7,481 nt of DNA from an uncultured Kangiella sp. (GCA_946481205.1 CAMLNB010000172.1:1-7481); one strand, 5' to 3'. Shown: positions 1 to 7,298, counted from the stretch's first letter. Program-made: numbers and translations. The notes: generated by a model not told the origin, from the sequence alone.

Positions 1-964
1 GGCTGACCAGCATCAGGTGGTTGTCGGTGCCGCCGGAGACGATGTCGTAACCGCGATCCATGAAAACCTTGGCCATGGCCTTGGCGTTGGCGACCACTTG
101 TTTCTGGTAGCTCTTGAATTCCGGCTCCAGCGCTTCTTTAAAGGCAACCGCCTTGGCGGCGATCACGTGCATCAGCGGGCCGCCTTGGCCGCCCGGGAAC
201 ACGGCGCTCTGGAATTTCTTTTCCAGCTCAGCATTGGCCTTGGCCAGGATCACGCCGCCGCGCGGACCGCGCAGGGTCTTGTGGGTGGTCGAGGTCACGA
301 CGTCGGCATACGGCACCGGGTTCGGGTATTCACCGGCAGCGACCAGACCGGCGACGTGCGCCATGTCGACCATAAAGTAAGCGCCCACTTTGTCGGCGAT
401 CTCGCGCAGCCGCTTCCAATCGACAACCCGCGAATAGGCCGAGAAACCGCCGAGGATCATCTTCGGCTTGTGCTCGAGGGCCAGCGCTTCGGCGTGGTCG
501 TAATCGATGTAGCCGGCCGGGGTCAGGCCGTACTGCACGCTCTTGTAGAGCTTGCCGGAAAAGTTGACCGGCGAGCCGTGGGTCAGGTGGCCGCCATGGG
601 CCAGCGACATGCCAAGCACGGTGTCGCCCGGGTTCAGCAGCGCCATGTATACGGCCGAGTTGGCCTGCGAGCCGGAATGCGGCTGAACGTTGGCGTAATC
701 GGCGGCAAACAGCTGCTTGACCCGATCAATGGCCAATTGCTCGGCCACGTCGACGTATTCGCAACCGCCGTAGTAACGCTTGCCCGGATAGCCCTCGGCG
801 TACTTGTTGGTCAGCACCGAGCCCTGCGCCGCCATCACCCGGGCGCTGGTGTAGTTCTCGGAGGCGATCAGTTCGATGTGCTCTTCCTGACGATGGCGCT
901 CGTGCTCCATCGCATTCCAAAGTTCGGCGTCGTATTGGGCCAGGGTGGCGGGGTTGCGCAGCAT
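1..964 (-). CDS. glyA: Serine hydroxymethyltransferase, N-terminal 321 residues (partial at left edge)
   Basis: PLP-dependent cytosolic enzyme that converts serine and tetrahydrofolate to glycine and 5,10-methylene-tetrahydrofolate, the main one-carbon entry point. Read on the minus strand it begins [19 protein letters not shown], and the frame stays open to the window edge; the C-terminal part is missing only because the window ends. Recognisable motifs are ASENYTS (about 34-40), [13 protein letters not shown] (55-67), the cofactor-binding VDMAHVAG (Asp200) and [13 protein letters not shown]. The Schiff-base lysine falls at residue 229 (codon 278-280), the same number as in the E. coli enzyme, and Tyr55, Glu57 and Tyr65 also keep E. 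coli numbering. That colinearity favours the ATG at 962-964 over an in-frame ATG 14 codons upstream (1004-1006), although no strong Shine-Dalgarno precedes it. It is transcribed divergently from the receptor gene. No key residue is missing in the visible part. Confidence 0.97.
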   Translation of the reverse strand, partial: MLRNPATLAQYDAELWNAMEHERHRQEEHIELIASENYTSARVMAAQGSVLTNKYAEGYPGKRYYGGCEYVDVAEQLAIDRVKQLFAADYANVQPHSGSQANSAVYMALLNPGDTVLGMSLAHGGHLTHGSPVNFSGKLYKSVQYGLTPAGYIDYDHAEALALEHKPKMILGGFSAYSRVVDWKRLREIADKVGAYFMVDMAHVAGLVAAGEYPNPVPYADVVTSTTHKTLRGPRGGVILAKANAELEKKFQSAVFPGGQGGPLMHVIAAKAVAFKEALEPEFKSYQKQVVANAKAMAKVFMDRGYDIVSGGTDNHLMLVS

Positions 965-1004
965 GGGACAGTTACCGGGTGGTTGGGCGAAAAAATGAGC
1001 GCGC

Positions 1005-1010
1005 ATTGTA
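1005..1010 (-). promoter_or_regulatory. Possible -10 box of the glyA promoter
   Basis: Read on the minus strand this is TACAAT, a five-of-six match to the sigma-70 -10 consensus, about 40 bases upstream of the chosen glyA start. No good -35 hexamer lies 15-18 bases further upstream, so the call rests on one hexamer. If transcription starts just downstream of it, the alternative ATG at 1004-1006 could hardly be translated, which agrees with the start at 964. Confidence 0.3.
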
Positions 1011-1238
1011 CCGGAAGGCGGGACTGAACAGCAGCTTACAACTGGCACCCTTGTCAGCGCTGCAGCGGCGGCGTAGCCTCCGGCGACATGAGTTTTTGCC
1101 ATGAAGGAGAAACACCCCGGCGGCCAGGCCGGACCAGCACTTTCGACTAAGGAGCGGAAGTCGCTGTTGAAGTAGAACCAAGCAGTTACCCGAGTATGCA
1201 GTCCGGGGGTCGGCGGTATGACGGATACCGTCTGACAC

Positions 1239-1258
1239 AACCACCGAGACAGGTGGTT
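1239..1258 (+). other. Hairpin in leader A (third of the 3' series)
   Basis: Perfect 7-bp inverted repeat AACCACC/GGTGGTT with a six-base loop GAGACA. It lies about 50 nt before the start codon of receptor A and has no run of T after it, so it is not an intrinsic terminator. Leader B has a hairpin of different sequence at the equivalent place (4158-4173). Confidence 0.5.
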
Positions 1259-1281
1259 ACGGATAAGAAGTGGAAAACAGA

Positions 1282-1304
1282 AAAACCCTGCAAAACGGAG
1301 CAAC
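1282..1304 (+). repeat. 23-nt identical block with ribosome binding site, copy 1
   Basis: This block begins AAAACCCTGC and ends ACGGAGCAAC, and is repeated base for base at 4194-4216 before the second receptor gene. It contains the Shine-Dalgarno GGAG (1297-1300), ten bases before the ATG at 1311, which is a slightly long spacing. A GTGGAAA also precedes it in both copies (1270-1276 and 4184-4190). Identity across the whole block, while flanking bases differ, suggests selection beyond ribosome binding, for example by a shared regulator of translation. Confidence 0.75.
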
Positions 1305-1310
1305 TCAAAA

Positions 1311-3854
1311 ATGAAAATGACCAAGCTGTCTACCGCCCTACTCGCCGCTTGCGGCGCCCCGCTGTTACTTACCCCTGCCTATGCTGCTGATGAAGAAGCG
1401 GCCGAACGTGTAGAAGTGGTCGGTTCACACATCAAGCGTACGGATATCGAAGGCCCGCTGCCGGTGCAAACCATTGATCGTGACACCATCGAGAAATCTG
1501 GCTACAACAACCTGCAACAACTGCTGGTCCGTTTGCCGACCGCTGGCAACGGTACCTTCTCGACTCGCGGTAACAACCAAGACTCCACCGCCAACGGTGC
1601 TGCCGCCGTTAGCTTGCGCGGCATGGGTGCTGACGCGACGCTGGTGTTAGTCAACGGCCGCCGCGTAGCTATCAGTTCATTCGCGGAAGGCATCACTACC
1701 AACTTCGTCGACATCAACAGCATCCCGGTTTCTGCCATTGAACGTGTTGAAATTCTGAAAGACGGCGCTTCGGCGGTGTACGGCTCTGACGCCGTCGCCG
1801 GCGTGGTCAACATCGTACTGCGCAAAGATTTTACCGGCAGCGAGCTATCGCTGGGCTACGGCAACACCACTGACACCGACTCCGACGAAAAAACCGCATC
1901 GTTCGTCTGGGGCTTTGGTGGTGAAAACGGTAACGGCACACTGATTTTCGATTACTTCACGAACAACACCTTGATGAACAAGGACCGAGGTTCGCTTGGC
2001 ACCGCAAACCAAGAGCCTCGTGGTGGCAATGATTTACGATCCTCGCGCGGGTTTCCTGGCGCCTTTATTATCGATGGTGCCGCGACATCAGTTAGCGATC
2101 CTAGTTGCTTGCCTGAAAATGACGCCGGCTCAGTCTGCGTTTATGACTATGGTCCGTGGAACGTACTGACACCAGCATCAGAACGGGTTGGCTTGATGTT
2201 CATAGGCAACCGACAACTCGGCAATGATATGGAGCTGTTCACTGAACTGGGTATTCAACACAACAAATCGTTCGCCCAAGGTGCACCGACGCCACTGGAC
2301 GAAACAGCATTGCTGACAGTTCCTGTGAACCATCCGAACAACCCTTTTGCTGGTGCGACCACGATTGATATTTATCGCTTCCGTACCGTCGACGCTGGCG
2401 CCCGGATTTGGGACATCGAGACTGATAACTTGCGTGCCGTGGTCGGCTTGCGTGGTACGGTTGGCACGTGGGACTGGGAAACCTCAATTCAGCGTGCACG
2501 TAGCGAATCGACCCAGACCGGCGACAAATCGCAAGGCTGGGTACGCACCGATTTGCTGCAACAAGAAATCAATGCAGGCCGCTACAACCCGTTTGGCACG
2601 ACTTTCAACTCACCAGACGTCATTGATGCGATTACAACGAATCTGGTCCGCCAAGGCGAATCGCATCTGACCGCGTACGATCTGAAATTTACTGGCGATC
2701 TGTTTGACACCAAGAATGGCCCGGTTGCGATGGCCGTTGGTGCCGAATATCGCGAGGAAGATGTCAAAGATGTACCGGACGACCAATTCCAGCGTGGATT
2801 GATTTTCGGCACCGAATCGATTTCCGCCGCGGCCGAGCGCGATCACAAAGCGTTGTTTGCCGAGTTGTCGATTCCGCTGGCAGATCGCCTTGAATTGCAA
2901 GTCGCCGGCCGTTTCGACGACTATAGCGATTTCGGCAGTACGACCAATCCGAAAGTTGCGTTACGCTGGGCACCCGCTGACAGTCTTGCGCTACGGGCTT
3001 CGTGGAGCACGGGCTTCCGAGCCCCGTCGTTGGCACAAATCGGTCTTGGCCCTTCTCAAGAATCGGTCTTCGTCACGGATTCTTACGGATGTCCAGTTCC
3101 CGGAGGCCCGCAGCCAGCATGCCAAACCACCGATATTACTATTCAGTTTGCCGGTAACCCGGATCTCGACGCCGAAGAGTCGGAAACCTGGAACGTCGGC
3201 GCGATCTGGGAGATTACAGGCGATCTGAGTGTATCCATCGACTATTGGAATATTGTCCAAGACAACAAGATCGACCGACTGGATCTCCGGCGCCGTTACC
3301 TTGATAACTGCAGCCTGACCAATCCCAATCCAGCGGTCTGTATCCGGAACCAGCTGGGCGCCCTTGTTCAAATCAACAACACATTCGATAACCTAACCTC
3401 ACAAGAAGCAAGTGGGATCGATATCTCCGCCCAGTACAAGCTGGATCTGGCCGATATGGGCACCGTGAACTTCACCTTCGATTGGTCGATGTTGGAAGAC
3501 ATCGAGAAAGACAATGTCGATTGGACCGGTAAGTATGAGTATCCGGAAATTCGCTGGCTCGGTGCTGCTGACTGGGCAATTGGTGATTGGGGCTTCAACG
3601 CCAACGTTGCTTATATCGGTGAGTTCGAGGACTTCGATGAAACCCGCACGGTGGACTCGATGACCACATTGAACCTGCAAGCCCGTTACACCGGCATCAA
3701 GGATGTGCTGCTGAGCGTTGGTATCGACAACGCGCTGGATGAAGAGCCGCCGTTCGCGATCGGTGATGGTGATGGCGACCTGTACGGTTTCGTCTCCGCC
3801 GTTCATGACCCGCGTGGCCAATTCGTCTACGGCAAGATGACCTACTCGTTCTAA
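1311..3854 (+). CDS. TonB-dependent outer-membrane receptor A (847 aa)
   Basis: Predicted outer-membrane active transporter powered by TonB-ExbB-ExbD. Residues 1-25 form a signal peptide (Met-Lys-Met-Thr-Lys, a hydrophobic core, then PAYA before Ala26). The TonB box region is ERVEVVGS (32-39), followed by the family's IKRTD. The plug domain runs to about 172 and contains LVLVNGRR and the hallmark [19 protein letters not shown] from residue 143. The rest is a barrel with GFRAPS (FRAPS at 569-573), [12 protein letters not shown] and NALDEEPPF, ending in the aromatic MTYSF typical of outer-membrane proteins. Six mature cysteines form three Cys-x9-Cys pairs (266/276, 594/604, 667/677), probably in surface loops. 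The start is ATG 1311, which gives a clean signal peptide; Met3 (1317) is an alternative. The gene has its own leader and terminator. There is no carboxypeptidase-like N-terminal domain, so it is not Oar-type. The substrate (siderophore, cobalamin, glycan or peptide) cannot be told. Confidence 0.95.
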   Translation: MKMTKLSTALLAACGAPLLLTPAYAADEEAAERVEVVGSHIKRTDIEGPLPVQTIDRDTIEKSGYNNLQQLLVRLPTAGNGTFSTRGNNQDSTANGAAAVSLRGMGADATLVLVNGRRVAISSFAEGITTNFVDINSIPVSAIERVEILKDGASAVYGSDAVAGVVNIVLRKDFTGSELSLGYGNTTDTDSDEKTASFVWGFGGENGNGTLIFDYFTNNTLMNKDRGSLGTANQEPRGGNDLRSSRGFPGAFIIDGAATSVSDPSCLPENDAGSVCVYDYGPWNVLTPASERVGLMFIGNRQLGNDMELFTELGIQHNKSFAQGAPTPLDETALLTVPVNHPNNPFAGATTIDIYRFRTVDAGARIWDIETDNLRAVVGLRGTVGTWDWETSIQRARSESTQTGDKSQGWVRTDLLQQEINAGRYNPFGTTFNSPDVIDAITTNLVRQGESHLTAYDLKFTGDLFDTKNGPVAMAVGAEYREEDVKDVPDDQFQRGLIFGTESISAAAERDHKALFAELSIPLADRLELQVAGRFDDYSDFGSTTNPKVALRWAPADSLALRASWSTGFRAPSLAQIGLGPSQESVFVTDSYGCPVPGGPQPACQTTDITIQFAGNPDLDAEESETWNVGAIWEITGDLSVSIDYWNIVQDNKIDRLDLRRRYLDNCSLTNPNPAVCIRNQLGALVQINNTFDNLTSQEASGIDISAQYKLDLADMGTVNFTFDWSMLEDIEKDNVDWTGKYEYPEIRWLGAADWAIGDWGFNANVAYIGEFEDFDETRTVDSMTTLNLQARYTGIKDVLLSVGIDNALDEEPPFAIGDGDGDLYGFVSAVHDPRGQFVYGKMTYSF

Positions 3855-3879
3855 ACTCGAACGGTTACGGTTGTTACCA

Positions 3880-3910
3880 GAAACGGCGCCTTCGGGCGCC
3901 GTTTCCTTTT
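3880..3910 (+). terminator. Intrinsic terminator after receptor A
   Basis: An 11-bp perfect stem, GAAACGGCGCC (3880-3890) against GGCGCCGTTTC (3895-3905), closed by a TTCG tetraloop and followed by CTTTT. It lies 25 bases after the stop codon. It should separate transcription of the two receptor genes, so the second probably has its own promoter between 3911 and 3964, although no convincing -35/-10 pair is visible there. Confidence 0.92.
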
Positions 3911-4077
3911 CAGATCATTTTGTAACAACGAAAGCAGCAGAGCGTTGGCAGAAATACACACGCTCCCTTGCCAGCGGATTAACTGCAGCGTAGCCTGCAG
4001 CAGCATCAGGTTTTGTCAGCAAGGAGGAATGCCCTAGCGACCTACGCATGTCAGCGACGCTGATTCATACGGCAGAG

Positions 4078-4092
4078 CTGTACGCAGTACAG
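4078..4092 (+). other. Perfect hairpin in leader B
   Basis: CTGTAC (4078-4083) and GTACAG (4087-4092) pair fully over six bases around a three-base GCA loop. It sits between the AAGGAG block and the ATGCAGTCCGGG block, where leader A has the CGACT/AGTCG hairpin of unrelated sequence. Confidence 0.5.
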
Positions 4093-4193
4093 AAGCGTCA
4101 TGTTGTACCCGAGCAATGCAGTCCGGGTTGTCGATGAGTAGTCATCAGGCAACACGCCCGCTAACGTCAGCGGCGCGGAAAACGTGGAAACGT

Positions 4194-4216
4194 AAAACCC
4201 TGCAAAACGGAGCAAC
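4194..4216 (+). repeat. 23-nt identical block with ribosome binding site, copy 2
   Basis: Identical to 1282-1304. GGAG (4209-4212) lies five bases before ATG 4218, a better spacing than in copy 1. This site decides the start of receptor B: the earlier in-frame ATG at 4116 lies in the shared leader block, has no comparable ribosome binding site, and would bury the signal peptide behind 34 residues. Confidence 0.8.
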
Positions 4217-4217
4217 C

Positions 4218-7127
4218 ATGAAAAGCAAAATGTCCAAGTTGTATCTCGCCTTACTCGCCAGCACAGGCACCCTGCTCTCCCCTACCCTTTTCGCCGCTGA
4301 AGAAGAACAGGCCGAACGTGTCGAAGTCACCGGCTCGCGCATCAAGCGCACCGATGCTGAAGGCCAATCGCCGGTGCTGACGCTGGATCGCGCTGCGTTG
4401 GAAAAAACCGGTCTGACGTCGGTCGGCGATATCCTTCAACAATTGTCAGCCGGTGGCAAAGCGCTGAACGGCAAATTCAACTCCAGCGGTAACTTTGGCT
4501 TCCCGGCTGACGGCGGCGGTATTGGTGCCGGTTCGGCCCAAGTTGACTTGCGCCATCTGGAATCCAAGCGCGTGCTGGTTCTGGTCGATGGTAAGCGCTG
4601 GGTAAACGAATCCTCAGCTTCGGGTGTCGGCGGCTCGGTCGACTTGAACACCATCCCGATGTCGATTGTTGAACGCATTGAAGTGCTCGAAGATGGCGCG
4701 TCGGCCATTTACGGTTCGGACGCAATTTCGGGTGTTATCAACGTCATCACCCGGAAAACATTCGATGGTGTCGAGTTCAGTGTCTACACCGGCGAGTATG
4801 ACGAAGGCGACGGCAAGAACACCAAGGCAGAAATCACCTTGGGTGGCAGTGGCGACAAATTTTCCGCGCTGTTCAATGCCAGCTATAACGATCAAGAATT
4901 GGTATCTGCCGCAGACCGCAAACTCTCGCGCTTCCCGGTGCCGGGCACCGGCGTAACCCGCGGCAGCTCCGGTACGCCACAAGGCCGATTTATTTTCTGC
5001 GACCCGAATGCCGCGACCACCGATTTCGGCGGTTGCGATGCCGACTTCAACAACTGGTATGACGTTACCCTGAATACCGGTGTCGCCTCCCCGGTCTGGA
5101 ATCCGAACACCACCGACCTCGGCAACAGCACGTATCACGGCTTTGGCGGCAGCGATCGCTTCAACTTCTCGCCGTACAACTTGGTACTGACCCCGAGCGA
5201 ACGCAAGAATATTTTCACCAGCATTCGTTACGACGTTTCCGACACCGACACCATTTATGTCAAGAGCTTGTACAACACCCGTGACTCGGTCAACCAGGCA
5301 GCGCCGGAACCGATTTTCATCGGCAGCGATGCCGGCACCGGTGGTCTGGCCGATGGCATCAGCATCGATGCCGACAACCCGTTCAACCCGTTTGGCTATG
5401 ATCTGGTCGCCGGACAAAACTTTCTGCTGATCGGTCGTCGGCCGGTCGAAATCGGGCCGCGTATTTTCAACCAAACAGTCAATACGTTTTATTTTGGCAC
5501 CGGGCTTGAAGGCTCGATTGGGAACTTCGATTACGACCTCAATTACCTGACCACAGTCAACCGGGCCGAACAGAAGTTTGAAAACGGCATCAACCTGCGC
5601 CGCCTGAAACTGGGCTTGGCCGATCCGACCGAATGTGCGGCGCACATCGGCTGCACCCCGATCGATCTGTTTGGTGGCCAAAGCCGGCCCATGACACAAG
5701 AACAGATCGACTGGATCGCGATGACGACCAAGGATTCCAGCGAACAGAAGCTGGAAGCGATTTCGGCCAACTTGACTGGCGATCTGGTGGAGATGTGGGC
5801 CGGCCCGCTGTCATTTGCCGCAGGCTTTGAAACCCGCACTTACCGCGGTTCGTTCATCCCCGATCAAGTGCGTCAGAATGGCGAGTCGCAAGACTCGAAC
5901 GCCATTCCGACGTCCGGCACTTACGATGTCGACGAACTGTATGTCGAATTTAACGTGCCGCTGCTGGAGACGCTCGACGCCTCGGTCGCGGTTCGTAACT
6001 CCGACTACAGCACGTTCGGAACCGAAACCACCACCAAATTCGGCCTGCGCTTCCAGCCGATTGATGACGTGGTTCTGCGCGCCACCGTTGCCGAAGGCTT
6101 CCGGGCACCGTTCATTGGTGAGCTGTACGGTTTGGCGCAGTTTGGAGCCCCCATCACTGACCCGTGCTCGAACGCCGTCGATGCCGTTCCGGGCGCGCCG
6201 GGCTCATTGGAAGAGCGTTGCCGCGCACTCGGTGTGCCATCAGGCTACGAGCAAACCAACCCGCAGATCACCACAACGACAGGCGGCAATCCGGATCTGT
6301 CACCGGAAAGCTCTGACTCGATGACCGTTGGTGCGGTGTACAACGCCTCATGGGCCAAGGACATGGGCATCGGCGATCGCCTTGATTTCGCCATCACCTA
6401 TTACGAGCACGAAATCGACGACGCCGTGCAAGCACCGGACGCGCAGGATTTGCTTGATGCTTGCGTAAACTCGGGTGACAGCGGTTCTGCGTTCTGCTCG
6501 GGTATTGCGCGGACGCCGTCCGGCCAGATCAACCGCTTCGACAACCGGCTGGCCAATATCGGTCAGATCGAAACCAGCGGCTGGGATCTGAAAATCAACT
6601 GGGCGATGGAAACAGGTATCGGGAATCTCAGTGCAGCTTGGCAGTTGACCAAAGTGGATGACTACAAAGCGGAAGACATCTTCGGCAATGAGTTCAGCCG
6701 CACCGTCGGTGTCGAAGTCAATGACAGTGCCATTCCGGAAATCCAGTGGAACCTGCAACTGGGCTGGGCGATGAATGATCTGGCGCTGGATTGGTCGATT
6801 CGCTACATCGACGAAGTCAGCGAATCCTGCTCTGACTTCCTGGATGGCACCCCGAACTCGTTCACCAACCTCGGCCTGTGTTCGGATCCCCATCCGACCG
6901 ATGATTCGCTGTCACGCAATGATTTGGACGCCACCATGTACCATGACTTGGCGTTCAATTGGTTCAATCCACTCGGCGTCAAGAACCTGAAGCTGACCGT
7001 GGGTCTGAACAATGCGTTTGATGAGGAGCCGCCGGTCTGCCTGACCTGCTCGTTGAACGGCTATGACGCCGGCACCTACGACGCACCGGGCCAGTTCTGG
7101 TATCTGCAAGCGTCCTATCGGATGTAA
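4218..7127 (+). CDS. TonB-dependent outer-membrane receptor B (969 aa)
   Basis: Paralogue of receptor A and the same kind of TonB-driven outer-membrane transporter. The signal peptide is residues 1-26 ([13 protein letters not shown]..., cleavage near LFA-AEEE). TonB box ERVEVTGS is at 33-40, then [13 protein letters not shown]. The plug extends to about 180 and contains [10 protein letters not shown] and [19 protein letters not shown] (from about 151). Barrel landmarks are FRAPF (628-632), [10 protein letters not shown] and NAFDEEPPV. It is about 120 residues longer than A, mostly in barrel loops. Twelve mature cysteines occur as six close pairs (261/273, 473/479, 650/668, 749/760, 871/888, 941/944), consistent with disulfide-stapled outer loops. 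The C-terminus ends ASYRM, with Met in place of the usual final Phe. The frame is open from 4116, but Shine-Dalgarno position, signal peptide and the leader comparison all favour 4218. The substrate is unknown, and no transporter or catabolic gene adjoins it. Confidence 0.95.
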   Translation: MKSKMSKLYLALLASTGTLLSPTLFAAEEEQAERVEVTGSRIKRTDAEGQSPVLTLDRAALEKTGLTSVGDILQQLSAGGKALNGKFNSSGNFGFPADGGGIGAGSAQVDLRHLESKRVLVLVDGKRWVNESSASGVGGSVDLNTIPMSIVERIEVLEDGASAIYGSDAISGVINVITRKTFDGVEFSVYTGEYDEGDGKNTKAEITLGGSGDKFSALFNASYNDQELVSAADRKLSRFPVPGTGVTRGSSGTPQGRFIFCDPNAATTDFGGCDADFNNWYDVTLNTGVASPVWNPNTTDLGNSTYHGFGGSDRFNFSPYNLVLTPSERKNIFTSIRYDVSDTDTIYVKSLYNTRDSVNQAAPEPIFIGSDAGTGGLADGISIDADNPFNPFGYDLVAGQNFLLIGRRPVEIGPRIFNQTVNTFYFGTGLEGSIGNFDYDLNYLTTVNRAEQKFENGINLRRLKLGLADPTECAAHIGCTPIDLFGGQSRPMTQEQIDWIAMTTKDSSEQKLEAISANLTGDLVEMWAGPLSFAAGFETRTYRGSFIPDQVRQNGESQDSNAIPTSGTYDVDELYVEFNVPLLETLDASVAVRNSDYSTFGTETTTKFGLRFQPIDDVVLRATVAEGFRAPFIGELYGLAQFGAPITDPCSNAVDAVPGAPGSLEERCRALGVPSGYEQTNPQITTTTGGNPDLSPESSDSMTVGAVYNASWAKDMGIGDRLDFAITYYEHEIDDAVQAPDAQDLLDACVNSGDSGSAFCSGIARTPSGQINRFDNRLANIGQIETSGWDLKINWAMETGIGNLSAAWQLTKVDDYKAEDIFGNEFSRTVGVEVNDSAIPEIQWNLQLGWAMNDLALDWSIRYIDEVSESCSDFLDGTPNSFTNLGLCSDPHPTDDSLSRNDLDATMYHDLAFNWFNPLGVKNLKLTVGLNNAFDEEPPVCLTCSLNGYDAGTYDAPGQFWYLQASYRM

Positions 7128-7148
7128 GCTCGGTCGGGTGTAAGCTCG
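7123..7148 (+). repeat. Short direct repeat across the stop codon of receptor B
   Basis: TGTAAGCTCG occurs at 7123-7132 and again at 7139-7148, a 16-base period. The first copy holds the TAA stop of receptor B. It is probably a small tandem duplication between the stop codon and the terminator; no function is evident. Confidence 0.5.
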
Positions 7149-7150
7149 AC

Positions 7151-7189
7151 GAAAAGCCCCGCCATCGCAAGGTGGTGGGGCTTTTCTTT
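7151..7189 (+). terminator. Intrinsic terminator after receptor B
   Basis: A 14-bp stem, 7151-7164 against 7173-7186, starts GAAAAGCCCC and ends GGGGCTTTTC. It contains one G-T wobble and an eight-base loop, and TTT follows the CTTTTC arm. It lies 23 bases after the stop codon and separates receptor B from the photolyase gene. Confidence 0.92.
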
Positions 7190-7215
7190 ATCTGCCAGTT
7201 CACGGTCTCGCATCG

Positions 7216-7249
7216 CGCTTTTGTCTGAAAAGCGGTGATCGGGTGATCG
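7216..7249 (+). repeat. Hairpin and 8-bp tandem repeat upstream of phr
   Basis: CGCTTTT (7216-7222) pairs with AAAAGCG (7228-7234) around GTCTG, and is followed by two tandem copies of GGTGATCG (7234-7249). The hairpin has no T run on either strand, so it is not an intrinsic terminator. It could be part of the phr upstream region; no clear promoter hexamers were found in 7190-7298. Confidence 0.35.
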
Positions 7250-7298
7250 GTCGAGGACGTATCAGTCCGTAACCCCCGCCTTAGGAACGGCTTTCTCG

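Larger units (their letters stand above)
1048..1310 (+). promoter_or_regulatory. Structured 5' leader of receptor gene A (candidate cis-regulatory RNA)
   Basis: A stretch of about 260 nt without a credible gene. It shares ordered blocks with the leader of the next receptor gene: CCCTTGTCAGCG (1048-1059), GCGTAGCCT (1071-1079), TTTTG (1094-1098), AAGGAG (1104-1109) and ATGCAGTCCGGG (1196-1207). The first four have exactly the same spacing in both copies, and over 1071-1125 the ungapped identity is about 40 of 55. Visible hairpins are CCGGC/GCCGG (1117-1132), CGACT/AGTCG with AAGGAGCGGA in the loop (1144-1163), CCCG/CGGG (1189-1207), CGGTAT/ATACCG (1214-1230) and AACCACC/GGTGGTT (1239-1258). 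No clear sigma-70 promoter was found in 965-1047, so the transcription start is unknown. It matches no riboswitch consensus I can recall. That it acts in cis on the receptor is inferred from the duplicated arrangement. Confidence 0.6.
3965..4217 (+). promoter_or_regulatory. Structured 5' leader of receptor gene B (candidate cis-regulatory RNA)
   Basis: Related to the leader of gene A: CCCTTGCCAGCG (3965-3976), GCGTAGCCT (3988-3996), TTTTG (4011-4015), AAGGAG (4021-4026) and ATGCAGTCCGGG (4116-4127). Visible pairings are CTGCAG/CTGCAG with loop CGTAGC (3983-4000), CCTTGC/GCAAGG (3966-3971 with 4019-4024), TCAGC/GCTGA (4051-4063), CTGTAC/GTACAG (4078-4092), ACCCG/CGGGT (4107-4128), GATGA/TCATC (4133-4146) and CCGCT/AGCGG (4158-4173). 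Alternative long-range pairings exist: GCGTAG 3988-3993 with CTACGC 4042-4047, and GACGCT 4056-4061 with AGCGTC 4094-4099. No run of T follows any stem, so control by attenuation is not obvious; control of translation through the Shine-Dalgarno is more plausible. Function is inferred. Confidence 0.6.

Noticed and set aside
17..1027. 336-codon plus-strand open frame opposite glyA
   Set aside because: It is the antisense shadow of glyA, whose minus-strand translation matches serine hydroxymethyltransferase throughout; the plus-strand product resembles no family.
1043..1054. TGGCACCCTTGT as a sigma-54 promoter
   Set aside because: The halves TGGCAC and TTG are too close for the required -24/-12 spacing, and leader B lacks TGGCAC.
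1101..1175. Possible 24-codon leader peptide starting ATGAAGGAG in leader A
   Set aside because: Leader B has no start codon at the matching position (4018-4020), and no Shine-Dalgarno precedes the ATG. The conserved AAGGAG is better read as part of the RNA element.
1341..1352. Leu-Ala-Ala-Cys (residues 11-14) of receptor A as a lipoprotein lipobox
   Set aside because: The hydrophobic stretch before Cys14 is only about eight residues, a standard cleavage site PAYA follows at residue 25, and receptor B has no cysteine at this place.
1196..1390. 64-codon frame starting at the conserved ATGCAGTCCGGG in leader A
   Set aside because: It overlaps the true receptor start in another frame, and its peptide differs from that of leader B after the first four residues, so it is not a conserved upstream gene.
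3920..3960. TTGTAA, TTGGCA and TACACA as promoter hexamers for receptor B
   Set aside because: No pair has 15-19 base spacing together with acceptable matches; a promoter is expected here but cannot be placed from sequence alone.
4029..4037. AAGGAGGA followed by ATG CCC TAG in leader B
   Set aside because: It looks like a ribosome binding site before a start codon, but the frame closes after two codons and has no counterpart in leader A.
4614..5699. 361-codon minus-strand open frame inside receptor B
   Set aside because: The plus strand here is the plug and early barrel of a clear TonB receptor. Long antisense frames are expected from GC-rich codon bias, and no ribosome binding site or known motif supports this one.
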